Shown: positions 1 through 9,067 of the stretch, in pieces
Numbering within the stretch: position 1 is the stretch's first letter
Layout of the letters: each line of letters starts with the position of its first letter
Source of the DNA: Streptomyces xantholiticus
Lineage (GTDB): Bacteria > Actinomycetota > Actinomycetes > Streptomycetales > Streptomycetaceae
DNA: 64,000 nt
Reading direction: 5' to 3'
Assembly (NCBI RefSeq): GCF_014651015.1
Contig: NZ_BMWB01000014.1
Coordinates: 1-64,000 of the forward strand
Program-made: the position numbers and the translations under genes
The notes under the pieces: generated by a model
What the model was told of the DNA's origin: nothing
Databases searched by the model: none
What the model saw: the letters and a program-made list of their open reading frames with translations, nothing else

Positions 1-47
1 ACGGCGCCGTCACCCTGGCAGCCATCCGGTTATGGCTCAGGACATGA
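1..47 (+). pseudogene. C-terminal scrap of an IS5-type transposase
   Basis: The first 47 bases read GAVTLAAIRLWLRT then a stop. This resembles the last residues of Streptomyces IS5-family transposases, which commonly end in an AVTLAAI-W-L type helix. The rest would lie outside the window, so it could be the tail of an intact element or just debris. One codon is TTA, rare in this genome type. The match is short and made from memory of the family, so the call is tentative. The bases up to the next gene at 311 show nothing recognisable. Confidence 0.35.
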
Positions 48-310
48 TCCGCCGGACAGAACCTAGGACGGCCTGCCGGGACTCGCGACGACGGTATCGA
101 CCCGGCCCGGTCAGGCCGAGTTTCAGAACCTGCGGGCGGTCGGCCACTTGGTGAGGTCGCCCGCGATGCCGTCGATGCCGTCTCAGTGGTCACGTGGTGT
201 TCGCGGCGGGCGGTGTCGCGACGGACGATCTCTCCGCCTTCGAGTCTCGAACGGACACGGACGCGGACCCTGATCGGAATCCCGAACCGGCCCCGCGGAC
301 GATTTCCGGC

Positions 311-2038
311 TCAATCCAGGCGCGACAGCGTGGCCCTGGTGGGCCAGGCGGGGAACAGGTCCGCCGAGCGCAGCGGCCACACCGGGAACCGCGCCGCGCC
401 CTTCGGAGCCACGGTCCTGGACGGCGTACCCGCCTCCCCTGCGTCCGTGCCGCGACCCGTCGCCGCGGTACCGGCGGGCGCCTGCTCCCGCTCCACGGGG
501 GCGGCGAAGGGCGGGGTGTCCTGTGCGCACCGCGCGTCCTGCGGTGGCAGTGCCCCGGTGAGGAAGTACCGGACGACGTGGCGTTTCACGCAGGCGCTGG
601 GGTTGTCCAGCGCGGTGTGCCCGTAGCCGTCGAGCGTCAGGAGCCGGGCTCCGTTGAGCTCTGCGGCCATCGCCTGTCCCGCGCGGTAGGGGGTGGACGG
701 GTCGTAGGTCGGATTGACCACCAGGACGGGGTGGGCGGTGGCGCGGTCCCACGGGCCGGTGTAGGGGTCGGCCGCGCGGGCCGGCCACGCGGTGCACGGC
801 TCGTTCGCCCAGACCCACCAGCGCGCCAGGGCCCCGGCCCGCTCCACTGCCTGTTGCTCCAGCGCCGTGTACCGGCTGGGCAGGGCGGGGTTGGGGCTCT
901 CGGCGCACAGGACCGCGAGCGACTGCTCGAACCCGGGGTAGCGGGCGGGCCCGGCCGGGGCCGGGGGTTCCTGGGGCGCCCGGCCCTGCCAGAGGGTCTG
1001 CAGAACCTCGGCCAGCCCGGTCCAGCCCGGGTGCACGGTGTAAAGCTCGCCCCGGACCTCACTCACCAGTCGCGCGTACGTCCAACTGCCCACCGACCGC
1101 TTGGCGAGGCGCTCCAGCAGTGCCTCGTACTTGGCCCAGGTGGCCCCCGGGCTCCCGGCGGAGAATGCGCAGCGGGACACCGGCGCGCGTCCGCAGTGAG
1201 CGAGGAACTGGCCGAGTGTGTCGGCGGAACCGAGGTGCGAACCGAGGCGCAGGAAGGTGTTCCTCTCGGGCTCGCTCGCTGCGCCGCGGTTCACCCACGC
1301 CTGCGGGTCCACGTTTCCGTCGAGCACGAGCCGCGCGGCCCGCTCGGGGAACAGGTTCGCGTACGTCGCGCCGAGCAGCGTGCCGTAGGAGATGCCCCAG
1401 TAGCGCAGCCGGTCTTCGCCCACCGCCCGGCGCAGCAGGTCCAGGTCGCGTGCGGTGTCGGCGGTCGCGACGTGGCGCAGCAGCGCCGGATCCCGCAGCT
1501 CACATCGCTCCGCCAGGTTCTGGTAAGCGGCTGTGTAGCCCCGGCGCTCTTGCTCGCCCACCGGGAAAGGCGGGACGTCCTCGTGCCAGGCGGCGGCCTG
1601 CTCGGCGCTGTCGAAGCAGCGCACGGCCGTGCTCTCCCCTACGCCACGCGGATCCCAGCTGACGATGTCGTAGCGGTCCTTCAGCTCCTGGGGGAACTTG
1701 CCGTACAGCTCGGGCAGGCCTACGGTCCCCGGGCCGCCGGGGCCACCGGGGTTGAAGAACAGCGAACCGGCCCGCCGCGCGGGGTCGGCAGCCCGGTGCC
1801 GGATCACCGCCAGCTCGATCGTGCGGCCCCCGGGATCCGCGTGGTCCAGCGGCACGTTGGCCACCGCGCACTCGAAGCCCGTCTGCGCCTCCTTCGGGCA
1901 GGGCCGCCAGCGCAGCACCACGCCGCCGTCGCCGCCCGGGCCGCCGGCCGAGACCGGCCCCGCCGACAGCAGCAACAGTGCCGCGGTCAGGGCACCGGCG
2001 GCGCTCCCAAGCACTGTCCGTCGGGCAGTTGTTCGCAT
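311..2038 (-). CDS. secreted alpha/beta hydrolase, tripeptidyl aminopeptidase family (S33)
   Basis: Predicted exported serine peptidase removing short peptides from protein N-termini. The chosen start gives MRTTARRTVLGSAAGALTAA, a classic arginine-rich signal peptide ending near VSA; the frame is open upstream to 2104 but that would bury the signal. Visible elements: oxyanion-side FNPGGPGGPG near residue 75, DPRGVGES, nucleophile elbow GISYGT with catalytic Ser, then a C-terminal TAP-like domain with NPTYDPSTP carrying the acid and DGYGHTALDNPS carrying the catalytic His. About 575 residues is slightly longer than typical Streptomyces SlpD/SlpE or Tap (about 520-540), the excess being a low-complexity Ala/Thr-rich tail. 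Monocistronic; the neighbours give no clue to its substrate. Confidence 0.88.
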   Translation of the reverse strand: MRTTARRTVLGSAAGALTAALLLLSAGPVSAGGPGGDGGVVLRWRPCPKEAQTGFECAVANVPLDHADPGGRTIELAVIRHRAADPARRAGSLFFNPGGPGGPGTVGLPELYGKFPQELKDRYDIVSWDPRGVGESTAVRCFDSAEQAAAWHEDVPPFPVGEQERRGYTAAYQNLAERCELRDPALLRHVATADTARDLDLLRRAVGEDRLRYWGISYGTLLGATYANLFPERAARLVLDGNVDPQAWVNRGAASEPERNTFLRLGSHLGSADTLGQFLAHCGRAPVSRCAFSAGSPGATWAKYEALLERLAKRSVGSWTYARLVSEVRGELYTVHPGWTGLAEVLQTLWQGRAPQEPPAPAGPARYPGFEQSLAVLCAESPNPALPSRYTALEQQAVERAGALARWWVWANEPCTAWPARAADPYTGPWDRATAHPVLVVNPTYDPSTPYRAGQAMAAELNGARLLTLDGYGHTALDNPSACVKRHVVRYFLTGALPPQDARCAQDTPPFAAPVEREQAPAGTAATGRGTDAGEAGTPSRTVAPKGAARFPVWPLRSADLFPAWPTRATLSRLD

Positions 2039-2252
2039 CGCCTGGCCCTTCCGTCGGCAGGGATCGGGCCTGTCCAGCGATGACGGACCCGCTTGCCATA
2101 CCACTGGCGGTCGACCATCAGGGCAACCGACACGCGTCCGAACGGGTCACAGAACCCGCCACCCGTCAGCCGCGTGAACAACACTCCGGGCTCCCGACGC
2201 CGGTCCGAGCCGCGGTCAGAGGGCCCGTGGCTCCCCCGAGGGATGCCGTGGG

Positions 2253-2690
2253 CGCTTCGCGGAGACCGATGCCACGGTGGCACGTAAGGTCGCAGCAACG
2301 CTGCGGCACGGACTGACGCCGCTGGTGTGCTGCGGCGAGAGCGCGAAAGTGTTCGCGCGCGGCGGTTCCGTCGAGCATGTGCTGGGACAGGTGGCCGCCG
2401 CCTTCGACGGACTGGCCGACATCTCACGCGCGCTGATCGCTTACGAGCCGGTGTGGGCGATCGGCGAGCACGGCCGTGAACCGCGGCCGGAGGAGACAGC
2501 GGTGTGCACGAGGCACTGGAGGCCGAGTGGGGCGGCCGTGTCGCGGGCGTCCTCCACGGCGGTTCCGTCAACCTCGGCAACGCGACCCGGCTGCTCGAAG
2601 ACCCGGCGTGGACGGCCTGTTCGTGGGTCGTGCCGCTTGGAGCATCGAGGGCTACCTCGCCCTGCCCGACATCGGCGGACGGCACGCCGA
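2253..2690 (+). pseudogene. triosephosphate isomerase remnant (C-terminal half, frameshifted)
   Basis: Three successive frames reconstruct the second half of a TIM barrel. Frame one reads FAETDATVARKVAATLRHG, then LTPLVCCGE and IAYEPVWAIG, which carries the catalytic Glu. After about 2500 homology moves to a second frame (EALEAEWGGRVAGVLHGGSV, the phosphate-binding loop) and after about 2610 to a third (VDGLFVGRAAWSIEGYLAL). About 120 N-terminal residues, with the catalytic Lys and His, are missing. Two frameshifts plus truncation make this a dead gene. The sequence looks more like the accessory TIM-like isomerases of sugar-catabolic clusters than housekeeping TpiA; that is inference. No companion sugar genes remain nearby. 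Confidence 0.8.
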
Positions 2691-3003
2691 GGCGGTCGCA
2701 AGACCGCTTCCCGAGCCGGGTCACGCCCGCTTCCCGGCCGCCGCCGGGGCCGGGCGGGGCAGGCCGCCGGCCGAACCTCCGGCGGTGCGGCGTCATCCGT
2801 TCGAAGCGCAACCACTCGACCTCCGCCTCGACCCGAGGCGCCAGGACGCTGCGCCGCATGCCACCCGCCAGGTGATGAATTCGCCGTCTTCTCCCTCGCC
2901 GACCTGCACAAGGGAGCCGGGACAACTGGATAGCCGGACCCGAGGTCCCTCACAATGGCTGCGCAGTCACCGCACAGCACGTCACGAGAGGAAGCACCGT
3001 CGC

Positions 3004-3402
3004 ATGGCCGGCAACACAGACATGGTGACCTTCATCGAGGCGCGGCTCAACGAAGAGGAACAAGTCGCCCGGGACGCCGGCGGCGAAAGCTGGAGATGCC
3101 CGGCCGAAGTACCCGGAGAGGTTCACGACAGGACCTCGGGTATCGCCTTCACGGTCAGAGGAGGCGGCTACGACCGGCACATCGCACTCCAGGACCCGGC
3201 TCGCACGCTGGCCCGCATCGAAACCAGCCGCGTCCTGCTCGGCGAGTACATCGAAGTAGCCGACCACGACACCGATCGCCCCAACGACGACTACACCTCA
3301 GGCCGCGCTGCCGGACTCGGCTTCGCAGTACGGCAACTGGCCGCCGAATACGCCTGGCACCCCGACTACAGGGCGAAGTGGCTCCCCCGATTCATACGAT
3401 GA
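3004..3402 (+). CDS. DUF6221 family protein
   Basis: A 132-residue acidic cytoplasmic protein. It has the pattern of the actinobacterial DUF6221 family: an N-terminal MVTFIEARLNEEEQVAR helix, a central region ending ARTLARIET, and a C-terminal segment with AAEYAWHPDYRAKWLP. These proteins are frequent near mobile or accessory DNA in Streptomyces and their function is unknown. The start is chosen because AGAGGAAG lies about 10 bases upstream of the ATG and the family normally begins just before FIEARL. Reading is open further upstream but without homology. It sits alone between gene ruins. Confidence 0.8.
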   Translation: MAGNTDMVTFIEARLNEEEQVARDAGGESWRCPAEVPGEVHDRTSGIAFTVRGGGYDRHIALQDPARTLARIETSRVLLGEYIEVADHDTDRPNDDYTSGRAAGLGFAVRQLAAEYAWHPDYRAKWLPRFIR

Positions 3403-3450
3403 CGCTGTCGGTGGCCCCGCGCCGAACAGCACTGCAGCTGCGCGACGCAC

Positions 3451-4263
3451 TCATCGTCCACTCGCCGTTCGGCGCCCCAGGACGGGCTCGGCCAGCAGCC
3501 TGGCCATGCCGCAGAGCGCCTGGCCATGCACGGAGAAGAGTTCGTCGCGGGAGTCGAAGTGTCCCAGGTCTGCAAGGACGTAGGCCGAGAGGTCGCAGGC
3601 CGCGCCGTCGGTCGGGCAGAGCGTCACTCCGTCCCAGTCGATCGCCGTCCTGGACAACGCCTCGAACAGCGTTTCCGCGCCGGCATTGGTGAAGCCACCG
3701 CCAACCGCTCCACTCAACTCGTCCAGGCCACCGAAGAGTTCCGACACCGTCAGCCAGTGGCCTGCCCCGTTCCGCGCTCCGCCGTCGATACGGAATTCCG
3801 GCCACGCCAGCAGGATGCGGTCCGGGACGAGCTGCCGCACCCGGGGGAAGCGCGGGTACCAGAACGTCCCGTCCACCAACAGGCCCCGCACTCGCGTGGC
3901 CACCCCGTACGCCCGCGCGACGGCCTCCAGGACGGCCAGGCGCTGGCTGCACGAGCCGCGATTTCGGCGAAGCACCTCCGACACGGGTCTGTCGTCCTGC
4001 ACCGAGTACACCGGCTGCACCACCTCGGCGATCCGCCTGTGAGCTCGCCGCAGGGCCTCCACCTGCCCGGCGTGGGCCGGGACGGCGCGCCCCTCGTCCG
4101 GCGTCGCGGCGATGCTTCGGACCAGTGCGGTGACGCGGGCATCCTCCCAGTCGAGGATCCTCGTGGGCACCGTGCTCCCCGCGGCGTCCCTCCCTGCATC
4201 CCCGCCTGCCGCGGCGGAGCCTGCGCGGGCGAAGCGTCGCGGCCTGAGCAGTGAACTCGTCAT
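3451..4263 (-). CDS. transglutaminase-like domain protein
   Basis: About 270 residues. The central part resembles the transglutaminase-like (papain-fold) superfamily: NRGSCSQRLAVLEAVARAYG would hold the catalytic Cys at the start of a helix, followed by TRVRGLLVDGTFWYPRF and LAWPEFRI, where family members place the His and Asp on strands. I see no obvious signal peptide: the N-terminus is MTSSLLRPRRFARAG, then a short Ala/Gly-rich stretch. This start is supported by the AAGGACGC-type site just upstream; the open frame continues to 4593 without resemblance to the family. The substrate is unknown, and the catalytic His and Asp assignments are uncertain. Confidence 0.6.
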   Translation of the reverse strand: MTSSLLRPRRFARAGSAAAGGDAGRDAAGSTVPTRILDWEDARVTALVRSIAATPDEGRAVPAHAGQVEALRRAHRRIAEVVQPVYSVQDDRPVSEVLRRNRGSCSQRLAVLEAVARAYGVATRVRGLLVDGTFWYPRFPRVRQLVPDRILLAWPEFRIDGGARNGAGHWLTVSELFGGLDELSGAVGGGFTNAGAETLFEALSRTAIDWDGVTLCPTDGAACDLSAYVLADLGHFDSRDELFSVHGQALCGMARLLAEPVLGRRTASGR

Positions 4264-4484
4264 GAAGGCGTCCTTTCGGCCGGCAGGTGTGGCTCCCTGG
4301 CCGGCGGCAACATCGTGACAGAAGTTTTGAACGCGCTCAACTTTTTGCGCAGCGTCTCTCATGGCGCACCCGCGTCCGCCGAACGGCTCGCGCCGGAGGG
4401 TCACCACGAGGAGCATCACCGGCCCGCTCGCCGTCAGGTGGCGGCCGCACCAGGAGTGGCGTAGCGACGCTGCGCCCCCCGCTG

Positions 4485-4882
4485 GTCGACACCGACCCCG
4501 ATGCGCTGGACGTATGCACCGCACCGACATCCGCGGCACGTTCCTCGTCGACCAGCAGGCCGGGCGCCGGCCGAGGGCGGGCGGTGCGGTCATCAGCCTT
4601 TCGAGCTCCGTGCTGGCGCTCGCCCTGCCCGGCTACAGCGCGCACGCCGCCACCAAGGGCGCGTCGAGGCCATGACACTGATCCCGGCCCGCGATGCGCG
4701 GCCGGGACATCACCGTCAACGCCGTGGCCCCCGGCCCGACCGCCACCGCCCCGTTCCTGGACGGCAAGGACGAGCAGACCATCGCGCGGATGGCTACCCA
4801 GCCGCCGAAGCGCCTCGGTGCGCTGCGGGACATCGCCGAGGTCGTGTCCGCCGGTTCGGCCGGCCGCTGGGTCAACACCTGG
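4485..4882 (+). pseudogene. short-chain dehydrogenase remnant 1 (frameshifted)
   Basis: Fragments in at least two frames rebuild the C-terminal two thirds of a FabG-like SDR: IRGTFLVDQQAGRR, VISLSSSVLALALPGYSAHA followed by ATKG (catalytic Ser, and YxxxK as Y-SAHAATK region), then VEAMTLIPAR in a second frame, then RGRDITVNAVAPGPTATAPF and FLDGKDEQTIARMATQPP in another. It stops at GRWVN, just before the usual C-terminal NGG segment. The N-terminal Rossmann glycine motif is absent. It is dead by frameshift and truncation, and it abuts a second SDR ruin. Confidence 0.75.
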
Positions 4883-4892
4883 TGCTCCGGGT

Positions 4893-5165
4893 CGGCTCCA
4901 CCTCGACCAGGGGCGGCACCCCGCCCCACCTCGCGCCGTACTTCGCCGCCAAGGCAGCGATGGACACGCTCGCGGTGTCGTACGCGGCCGAGTTGGCGCG
5001 CTTCGGCATCGAGACGACCATTGTGATGCCGGGCACGTTCACCTCGGGCACGAGCCACTTCGCGACCGGCGGCCACCCCTTCGAACAGACGGTCGTCCCG
5101 GCGGACGAGAAGCGGTACGCGGACCTGATGGACCAGGTCAGGCCGTCCGCACAGAGATCCTGCCG
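4893..5165 (+). pseudogene. short-chain dehydrogenase remnant 2 (C-terminal fragment)
   Basis: Directly after the first SDR ruin comes a different SDR piece: GGTPPHLAPYFAAKAAMDTL, where Y-FAA-K is the catalytic YxxxK, then VSYAAELARFGIETTIVMPG and TFTSGTSHFATGGHP. It belongs to a divergent SDR class (extended loop after the PG motif) and is not a copy of remnant 1, since both carry their own YxxxK. The reading degenerates after about DLMDQV. No N-terminus or start codon is visible. The junction of two unrelated SDR halves suggests deletion between formerly separate genes. Confidence 0.7.
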
Positions 5166-5441
5166 GCGCCCTCCCAGGACCTGGACCTGCACACTGCCCG
5201 TGCCGGGCGCCGCCAGTCGCCGGCAGAGGCCCGGTCGGTGGGGGTGGGCCGCAAAGGGACGATCCGGATGGGCAACGCCAGCAAATCCGTACACGGTTCA
5301 CCGGCGGAGCCCGACAGGAGCAGCGGCGGCCTTCCTCCCGTCTCCCAGCTTCTTCATGACACGAAAGCAACCCATTGGGCTTACCCTGCATCACAACAAC
5401 CACAACCCCCCTCAGCAGCCACACCCCACCGGGAGCGAACC

Positions 5442-6146
5442 ATGGCCGGCACCCACAGCATCGCCAGCACAACCGCCCTGCTCGAGGCCGAACTTCCCCA
5501 ACTGGAAGATCAGCAGCAAGCACTGCAACAGGAACTGGAGCAAGTGACCAAGCGGCTGGAGTCGGTGCGCGGCGCCCTGACAGCACTCAACGCGCTGGCG
5601 GGCACCACCCTGCCGCAGCCGCGCACCGAAGCCGCGGCACTCGCCGAAACCGCCCCGGTCCCGGCCGAACCTGCCGCCGACACTGCGCCAGAACCCGCAC
5701 CGGCTGCCGAGCCGCAGCAGCCCGACGACGCCGCGGTGCCCGCGCAGAAGAAGGCAGCAACCCCACGCCCGTCCACAACGCGAAAGGTTTCCGCCACGCC
5801 GCGCGGCAAGACCGGCACCAGGACGGCGGACGAGCCGGCGCGCAAGACCCGCGCGGCGAAGAAGACCACCAACGCCAAGGGTGCCAAGACCGCCAAGACC
5901 GCGACGGTACCCCCGGCTCCGGCCGCGGGCACGGCGCAGGACACCGGCGGACTCACCGACGATGTCATCGCCGTCCTGGCAAGCCGCCCCGACACACCGC
6001 TGCGTGCCCGCGATGTCGCTCAGGCACTCGGCCGCGACGGCACCACGGGCAGCATCAACACCGTACGCAGCACCCTCGACCGTCTCGTCGCCACTTCCCG
6101 CGCCCACCGCGCCGGCCGCGGCCTCTACCAGGCGCCTGCCAGCTGA
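5442..6146 (+). CDS. coiled-coil / Lys-Ala-rich linker / winged-helix protein
   Basis: A 234-residue protein in three parts. Residues 10-60 form a Gln/Glu/Leu-rich coiled coil (LLEAELPQLEDQQQALQQEL). Residues 65-165 are low complexity: first Pro/Ala/Glu-rich, then basic with KKAATPRPSTTRK and AKKTT repeats like the tails of actinobacterial histone-like proteins. Residues 170-234 resemble a winged helix: VIAVLASRPDTPLRARDVAQ, ALGRDGTTGSINTVRSTLDR, then a wing ending GRGLYQAP. I infer a DNA-binding, nucleoid-associated or regulatory role. The ATG has GGGAGCGAAC just upstream. A hairpin follows the stop. Start certainty is high because the coiled coil starts right after it. Confidence 0.72.
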   Translation: MAGTHSIASTTALLEAELPQLEDQQQALQQELEQVTKRLESVRGALTALNALAGTTLPQPRTEAAALAETAPVPAEPAADTAPEPAPAAEPQQPDDAAVPAQKKAATPRPSTTRKVSATPRGKTGTRTADEPARKTRAAKKTTNAKGAKTAKTATVPPAPAAGTAQDTGGLTDDVIAVLASRPDTPLRARDVAQALGRDGTTGSINTVRSTLDRLVATSRAHRAGRGLYQAPAS

Positions 6147-6199
6147 AAGTGCACGCGTCGCACGACCTTGGGCGCGTAGGCCTTCGAGGCGCCGCTGGC

Positions 6200-6225
6200 G
6201 GCGCCGGCATGGTAGTGCCGGCGCC
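6200..6225 (+). terminator. hairpin terminator after the winged-helix gene
   Basis: A perfect 10-bp stem (GGCGCCGGCA / TGCCGGCGCC) with a 6-base loop, 54 bases after the stop at 6146. There is no U-tract, as is usual in Streptomyces. It lies between convergent genes and could serve both. Confidence 0.6.
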
Positions 6226-6334
6226 CTCACGGCCGACGAGCGCCGGGCGGCACACGGCCGGCCATGCCGCGAACCGCCATGGCCAGGGCCTGCCGTGTGT
6301 CCCCCGGCCGCTACGGGGTCCGATCTGCCCCGTC

Positions 6335-9013
6335 TCAGTTGCTCCCGGCAGAGCCGGGAGTCGGGCCAGCGCCGGAGAGGGAGGGGTTCGCGAAACTCAC
6401 GGGCGGAGAAAGGAGTATGCGCGTCAGACGGGTGGCGACCGCCCCGTACGCCACACCGAATACCAGGGACACCAGCAGGGCGAGTAGCGGGGAGTGGTCC
6501 CGCAGGTAGGGGTAGACGTGATAGTGCGTCAGGTAGATGTACAGCGAGCTGCCCGCCAGGACGCCCGCCAGCCGGTTGACCAGGTCCACGCTGGGCAGGG
6601 CCGGGATCCACAGCAGCAGGGCCAGGCCGCCGACGACGATCGAGGTGCGGAGGACCTGTCCCTCTGGGAACAGTCCTGGCACGGTGATCACCAGGACGGC
6701 GGTCAGCAGTAGTCGCTGCCCCGCCGTACGCGCCCGCGCCGCCGCCCAGCCCGCCGCGAACAGGAAGAAGACGACGGTGGGACTGAGGTGGTAGCGGACG
6801 TGTGCGAGGTCCCAGGGGTCGTAGCGCCCGACCAGTCCCAGACCCACCAGTGCCAGGGCGAAGCCGAACGGGCTGCGCCGCTCCGCCCGGTCCAGCAGCG
6901 GGATCGCCAGCAGTGCCGCCAGCCCGATCAGGAAGTAGACCAGCGCCTCGACGAACCAGTACCGCCACTCCGGGTCGGACCTGTCCTGTTCGAAGAGGCT
7001 GTTGGCCAGCAGGATGTTGGCCAGGTCGTATTCGCGGGTCAGCAGCAGCACGAAGGTGATCCACAGCATGCTCGGTAGGGCGATGCGTGCGATGCTGCGC
7101 CACAGTCTCCGTAGGCGCTCGCGGCGCTCGTGCGCGGAGAGGTGGAAGCGGGCGAAGTTGAAGCCGGCCACCCCGAGCAGGACGTGGGCGCCGCCCTGGA
7201 CGGCGAAGACGGGGATGTGCGAGCCAACGATGAGGACGATCCCGACGGCCCGTAGGGCGATGCCGGTCTCCAGGGTCCGCTGGAAACCGCGCCGCCGGCG
7301 CGGGCTGCGAGCGGTGCGCCGCGCGGCATCATGGTCGCGCAGTTCCCGGATCCGTCTGGTGTGCCAGTCGGTGGGCAGCCTGCCCAGTGCCTGCTCAAGT
7401 CGCAGTGACATCTCGACGTAGGAGAGCGAGTCACCGCCCAGGCTCGCGAAGCTGCTGTCCTCGGTGACGTCGGTCCGGTCGAGGATCTGGGCGTAGAGCG
7501 CGCAAAGGTCCTCTGTGGTGGTGCCGGGGCGGGGCGGCGGCGCCTGCGCCTCGCGCGCCAACCGCCGTACGGCCTCGTAGTCGGGCTTGCCCGAGGCGAG
7601 CCGGGGAAGTTCGGACACCACCCGCACGCCTATCGCGCGCGGCGGCAGACCGCAGCCGTCCGCCACCAGGCGCCTGACGCGTGTCGCGTCGACACCCTCG
7701 GCACGGTTCACGAGCACCGCCAGTGCGTCGTCGTCACCCGCACAGGAGGCACGTATGCCGTGCTCCTCCAGGATCGCCTCGACGCGTTGCAGGTCTATCC
7801 GCAGACCAATGATCTTGGTGAACCGGCTGCGACGCCCCACGATTTCGTACAGCCCGTCGGGGGCGCGCCGGGCGAAGTCACCGGTGTGCAGTTCCTTCAC
7901 GGTGCGCCCCTGGGCGAGGTCCGCCGGGCTCTCGGCGTACCCGAGCATGACGTTCGGGCCCGAGTAGACCAGTTCGCCCGTGTCCGGCTCGTCGATGCCC
8001 TCCACCGGCTGAAGCCGGAAGGAGCCGCCGGGGATCGGCACGCCTACGGCGTGCGGGCGTTCGGACGCGAGGGCCGGGGGCAGATACGCCATGCGGGCCG
8101 TCGCCTCGGTCTGCCCGTACATCACGAACAGTTCCCAGCCCGCCCGGCGGCCCAGCTCGGCGTAGTGAGCAACGCGTTCGGGCGCGAGCCGCCCGCCGGC
8201 CTGGGTGACGTAGCGCAGGTGCGGCAGTTCCATACGCTCGAAGCCGACCCGGTCAAGCAGGTCGAAGGTGTACGGCACCCCGGCGAGCGAGGTGCCGTGG
8301 GCGGCATGGAACTCCTCCCAGAAGACGGCGTCGGCCACCGACCGCTCGGTGAGGATCAGCCCGGCGCCACGCAGTAGGTGGCTGTGGATGACCGAGAGGC
8401 CGTAGCAGTAGTGCATGGGCAGGGTCGTGGCCGCGCGGTCCGTGTCCAAGATGCCGAGGTAGGTGGCGATGGACTCGGCGTTGGCCTGAAGGTTCTCGGA
8501 GGAAAGTCGCACCAGCTTGGGCGAGCCGGTCGAACCGGAGGTGCTGAGCAACAACGCGAGGTCCGGGTGGAGAGTGTGGGCACTCTCGCGCCGCCGTTCG
8601 TCGAGCACCCAGGTCCCGCAGCCGTCCGGCCGCGCGACCACGTCCGGGTCGTACGCGGCGGTCAGGGCGCCGATGGTGCTGTCGCTGTCCCCGGGGACGA
8701 GCAGGACGGGGTGGCCGGCGGAGAGGGCCGCGAGGTGGACGACCAAGGCGTCGGCCCGGTTGGCACCGGCCAGCAGGACCAGGCGGCGTGCAGGGCCGAG
8801 GCGTTCGGCAGTGGCTTCGACCCGTTCGGCGAGCGCGCGGTAGCTGACCTCGCCCGATGGCGTGATCAGTGCGGTGCGGTCGCCGTACGACGCGAGGTCC
8901 CGTGCGAACCGCACACCCCGCCGCCGTAGGGCCGGTTGCGGGAAGGGAACCGAGGTGGTGCGTGGCGTCGGCACGGTGAACGGGGCCGAGAGCGGTCCAA
9001 AAGGGTCTATCAC
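6335..9013 (-). CDS. acyl-AMP ligase / carrier protein / acyltransferase-3 fusion
   Basis: A three-part fusion of about 892 residues. Residues about 25-490 form an AMP-binding domain: P-loop LLLSTSGSTGSPK, core YGQTEATARM, then GRRSRFTKIIGLRIDLQRVE and the C-terminal catalytic Lys in LASGKPDYEAV. A carrier domain follows with FASLGGDSLSYVEMSLRLEQ; the Ser (about 527) would bear phosphopantetheine. From about 580 to the end lies a polytopic membrane domain of acyltransferase-3 type with about ten hydrophobic helices and the signature SSLYIYLTHYHVYPYL. I infer activation of an acid, loading on the carrier and transfer to an acceptor at the membrane. GTG at 9013 is preferred because AGAAAGG lies 11 bases upstream; a TTG at 9046 lacks a site. 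A divergent iron box suggests iron control and perhaps siderophore modification. Confidence 0.85.
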   Translation of the reverse strand: MIDPFGPLSAPFTVPTPRTTSVPFPQPALRRRGVRFARDLASYGDRTALITPSGEVSYRALAERVEATAERLGPARRLVLLAGANRADALVVHLAALSAGHPVLLVPGDSDSTIGALTAAYDPDVVARPDGCGTWVLDERRRESAHTLHPDLALLLSTSGSTGSPKLVRLSSENLQANAESIATYLGILDTDRAATTLPMHYCYGLSVIHSHLLRGAGLILTERSVADAVFWEEFHAAHGTSLAGVPYTFDLLDRVGFERMELPHLRYVTQAGGRLAPERVAHYAELGRRAGWELFVMYGQTEATARMAYLPPALASERPHAVGVPIPGGSFRLQPVEGIDEPDTGELVYSGPNVMLGYAESPADLAQGRTVKELHTGDFARRAPDGLYEIVGRRSRFTKIIGLRIDLQRVEAILEEHGIRASCAGDDDALAVLVNRAEGVDATRVRRLVADGCGLPPRAIGVRVVSELPRLASGKPDYEAVRRLAREAQAPPPRPGTTTEDLCALYAQILDRTDVTEDSSFASLGGDSLSYVEMSLRLEQALGRLPTDWHTRRIRELRDHDAARRTARSPRRRRGFQRTLETGIALRAVGIVLIVGSHIPVFAVQGGAHVLLGVAGFNFARFHLSAHERRERLRRLWRSIARIALPSMLWITFVLLLTREYDLANILLANSLFEQDRSDPEWRYWFVEALVYFLIGLAALLAIPLLDRAERRSPFGFALALVGLGLVGRYDPWDLAHVRYHLSPTVVFFLFAAGWAAARARTAGQRLLLTAVLVITVPGLFPEGQVLRTSIVVGGLALLLWIPALPSVDLVNRLAGVLAGSSLYIYLTHYHVYPYLRDHSPLLALLVSLVFGVAYGAVATRLTRILLSPPVSFANPSLSGAGPTPGSAGSN

Positions 9014-9067
9014 GGGCGCGCGACCTTTCTGCGGCAGCGTCCGCAATTAGCACAGATCCCTTGACGG

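Noticed and set aside
194..2083. Long plus-strand open frame opposite the S33 hydrolase
   Set aside because: It is a shadow of the real gene: no ribosome site, Arg/Gly/Pro-biased composition, and no recognisable domain.
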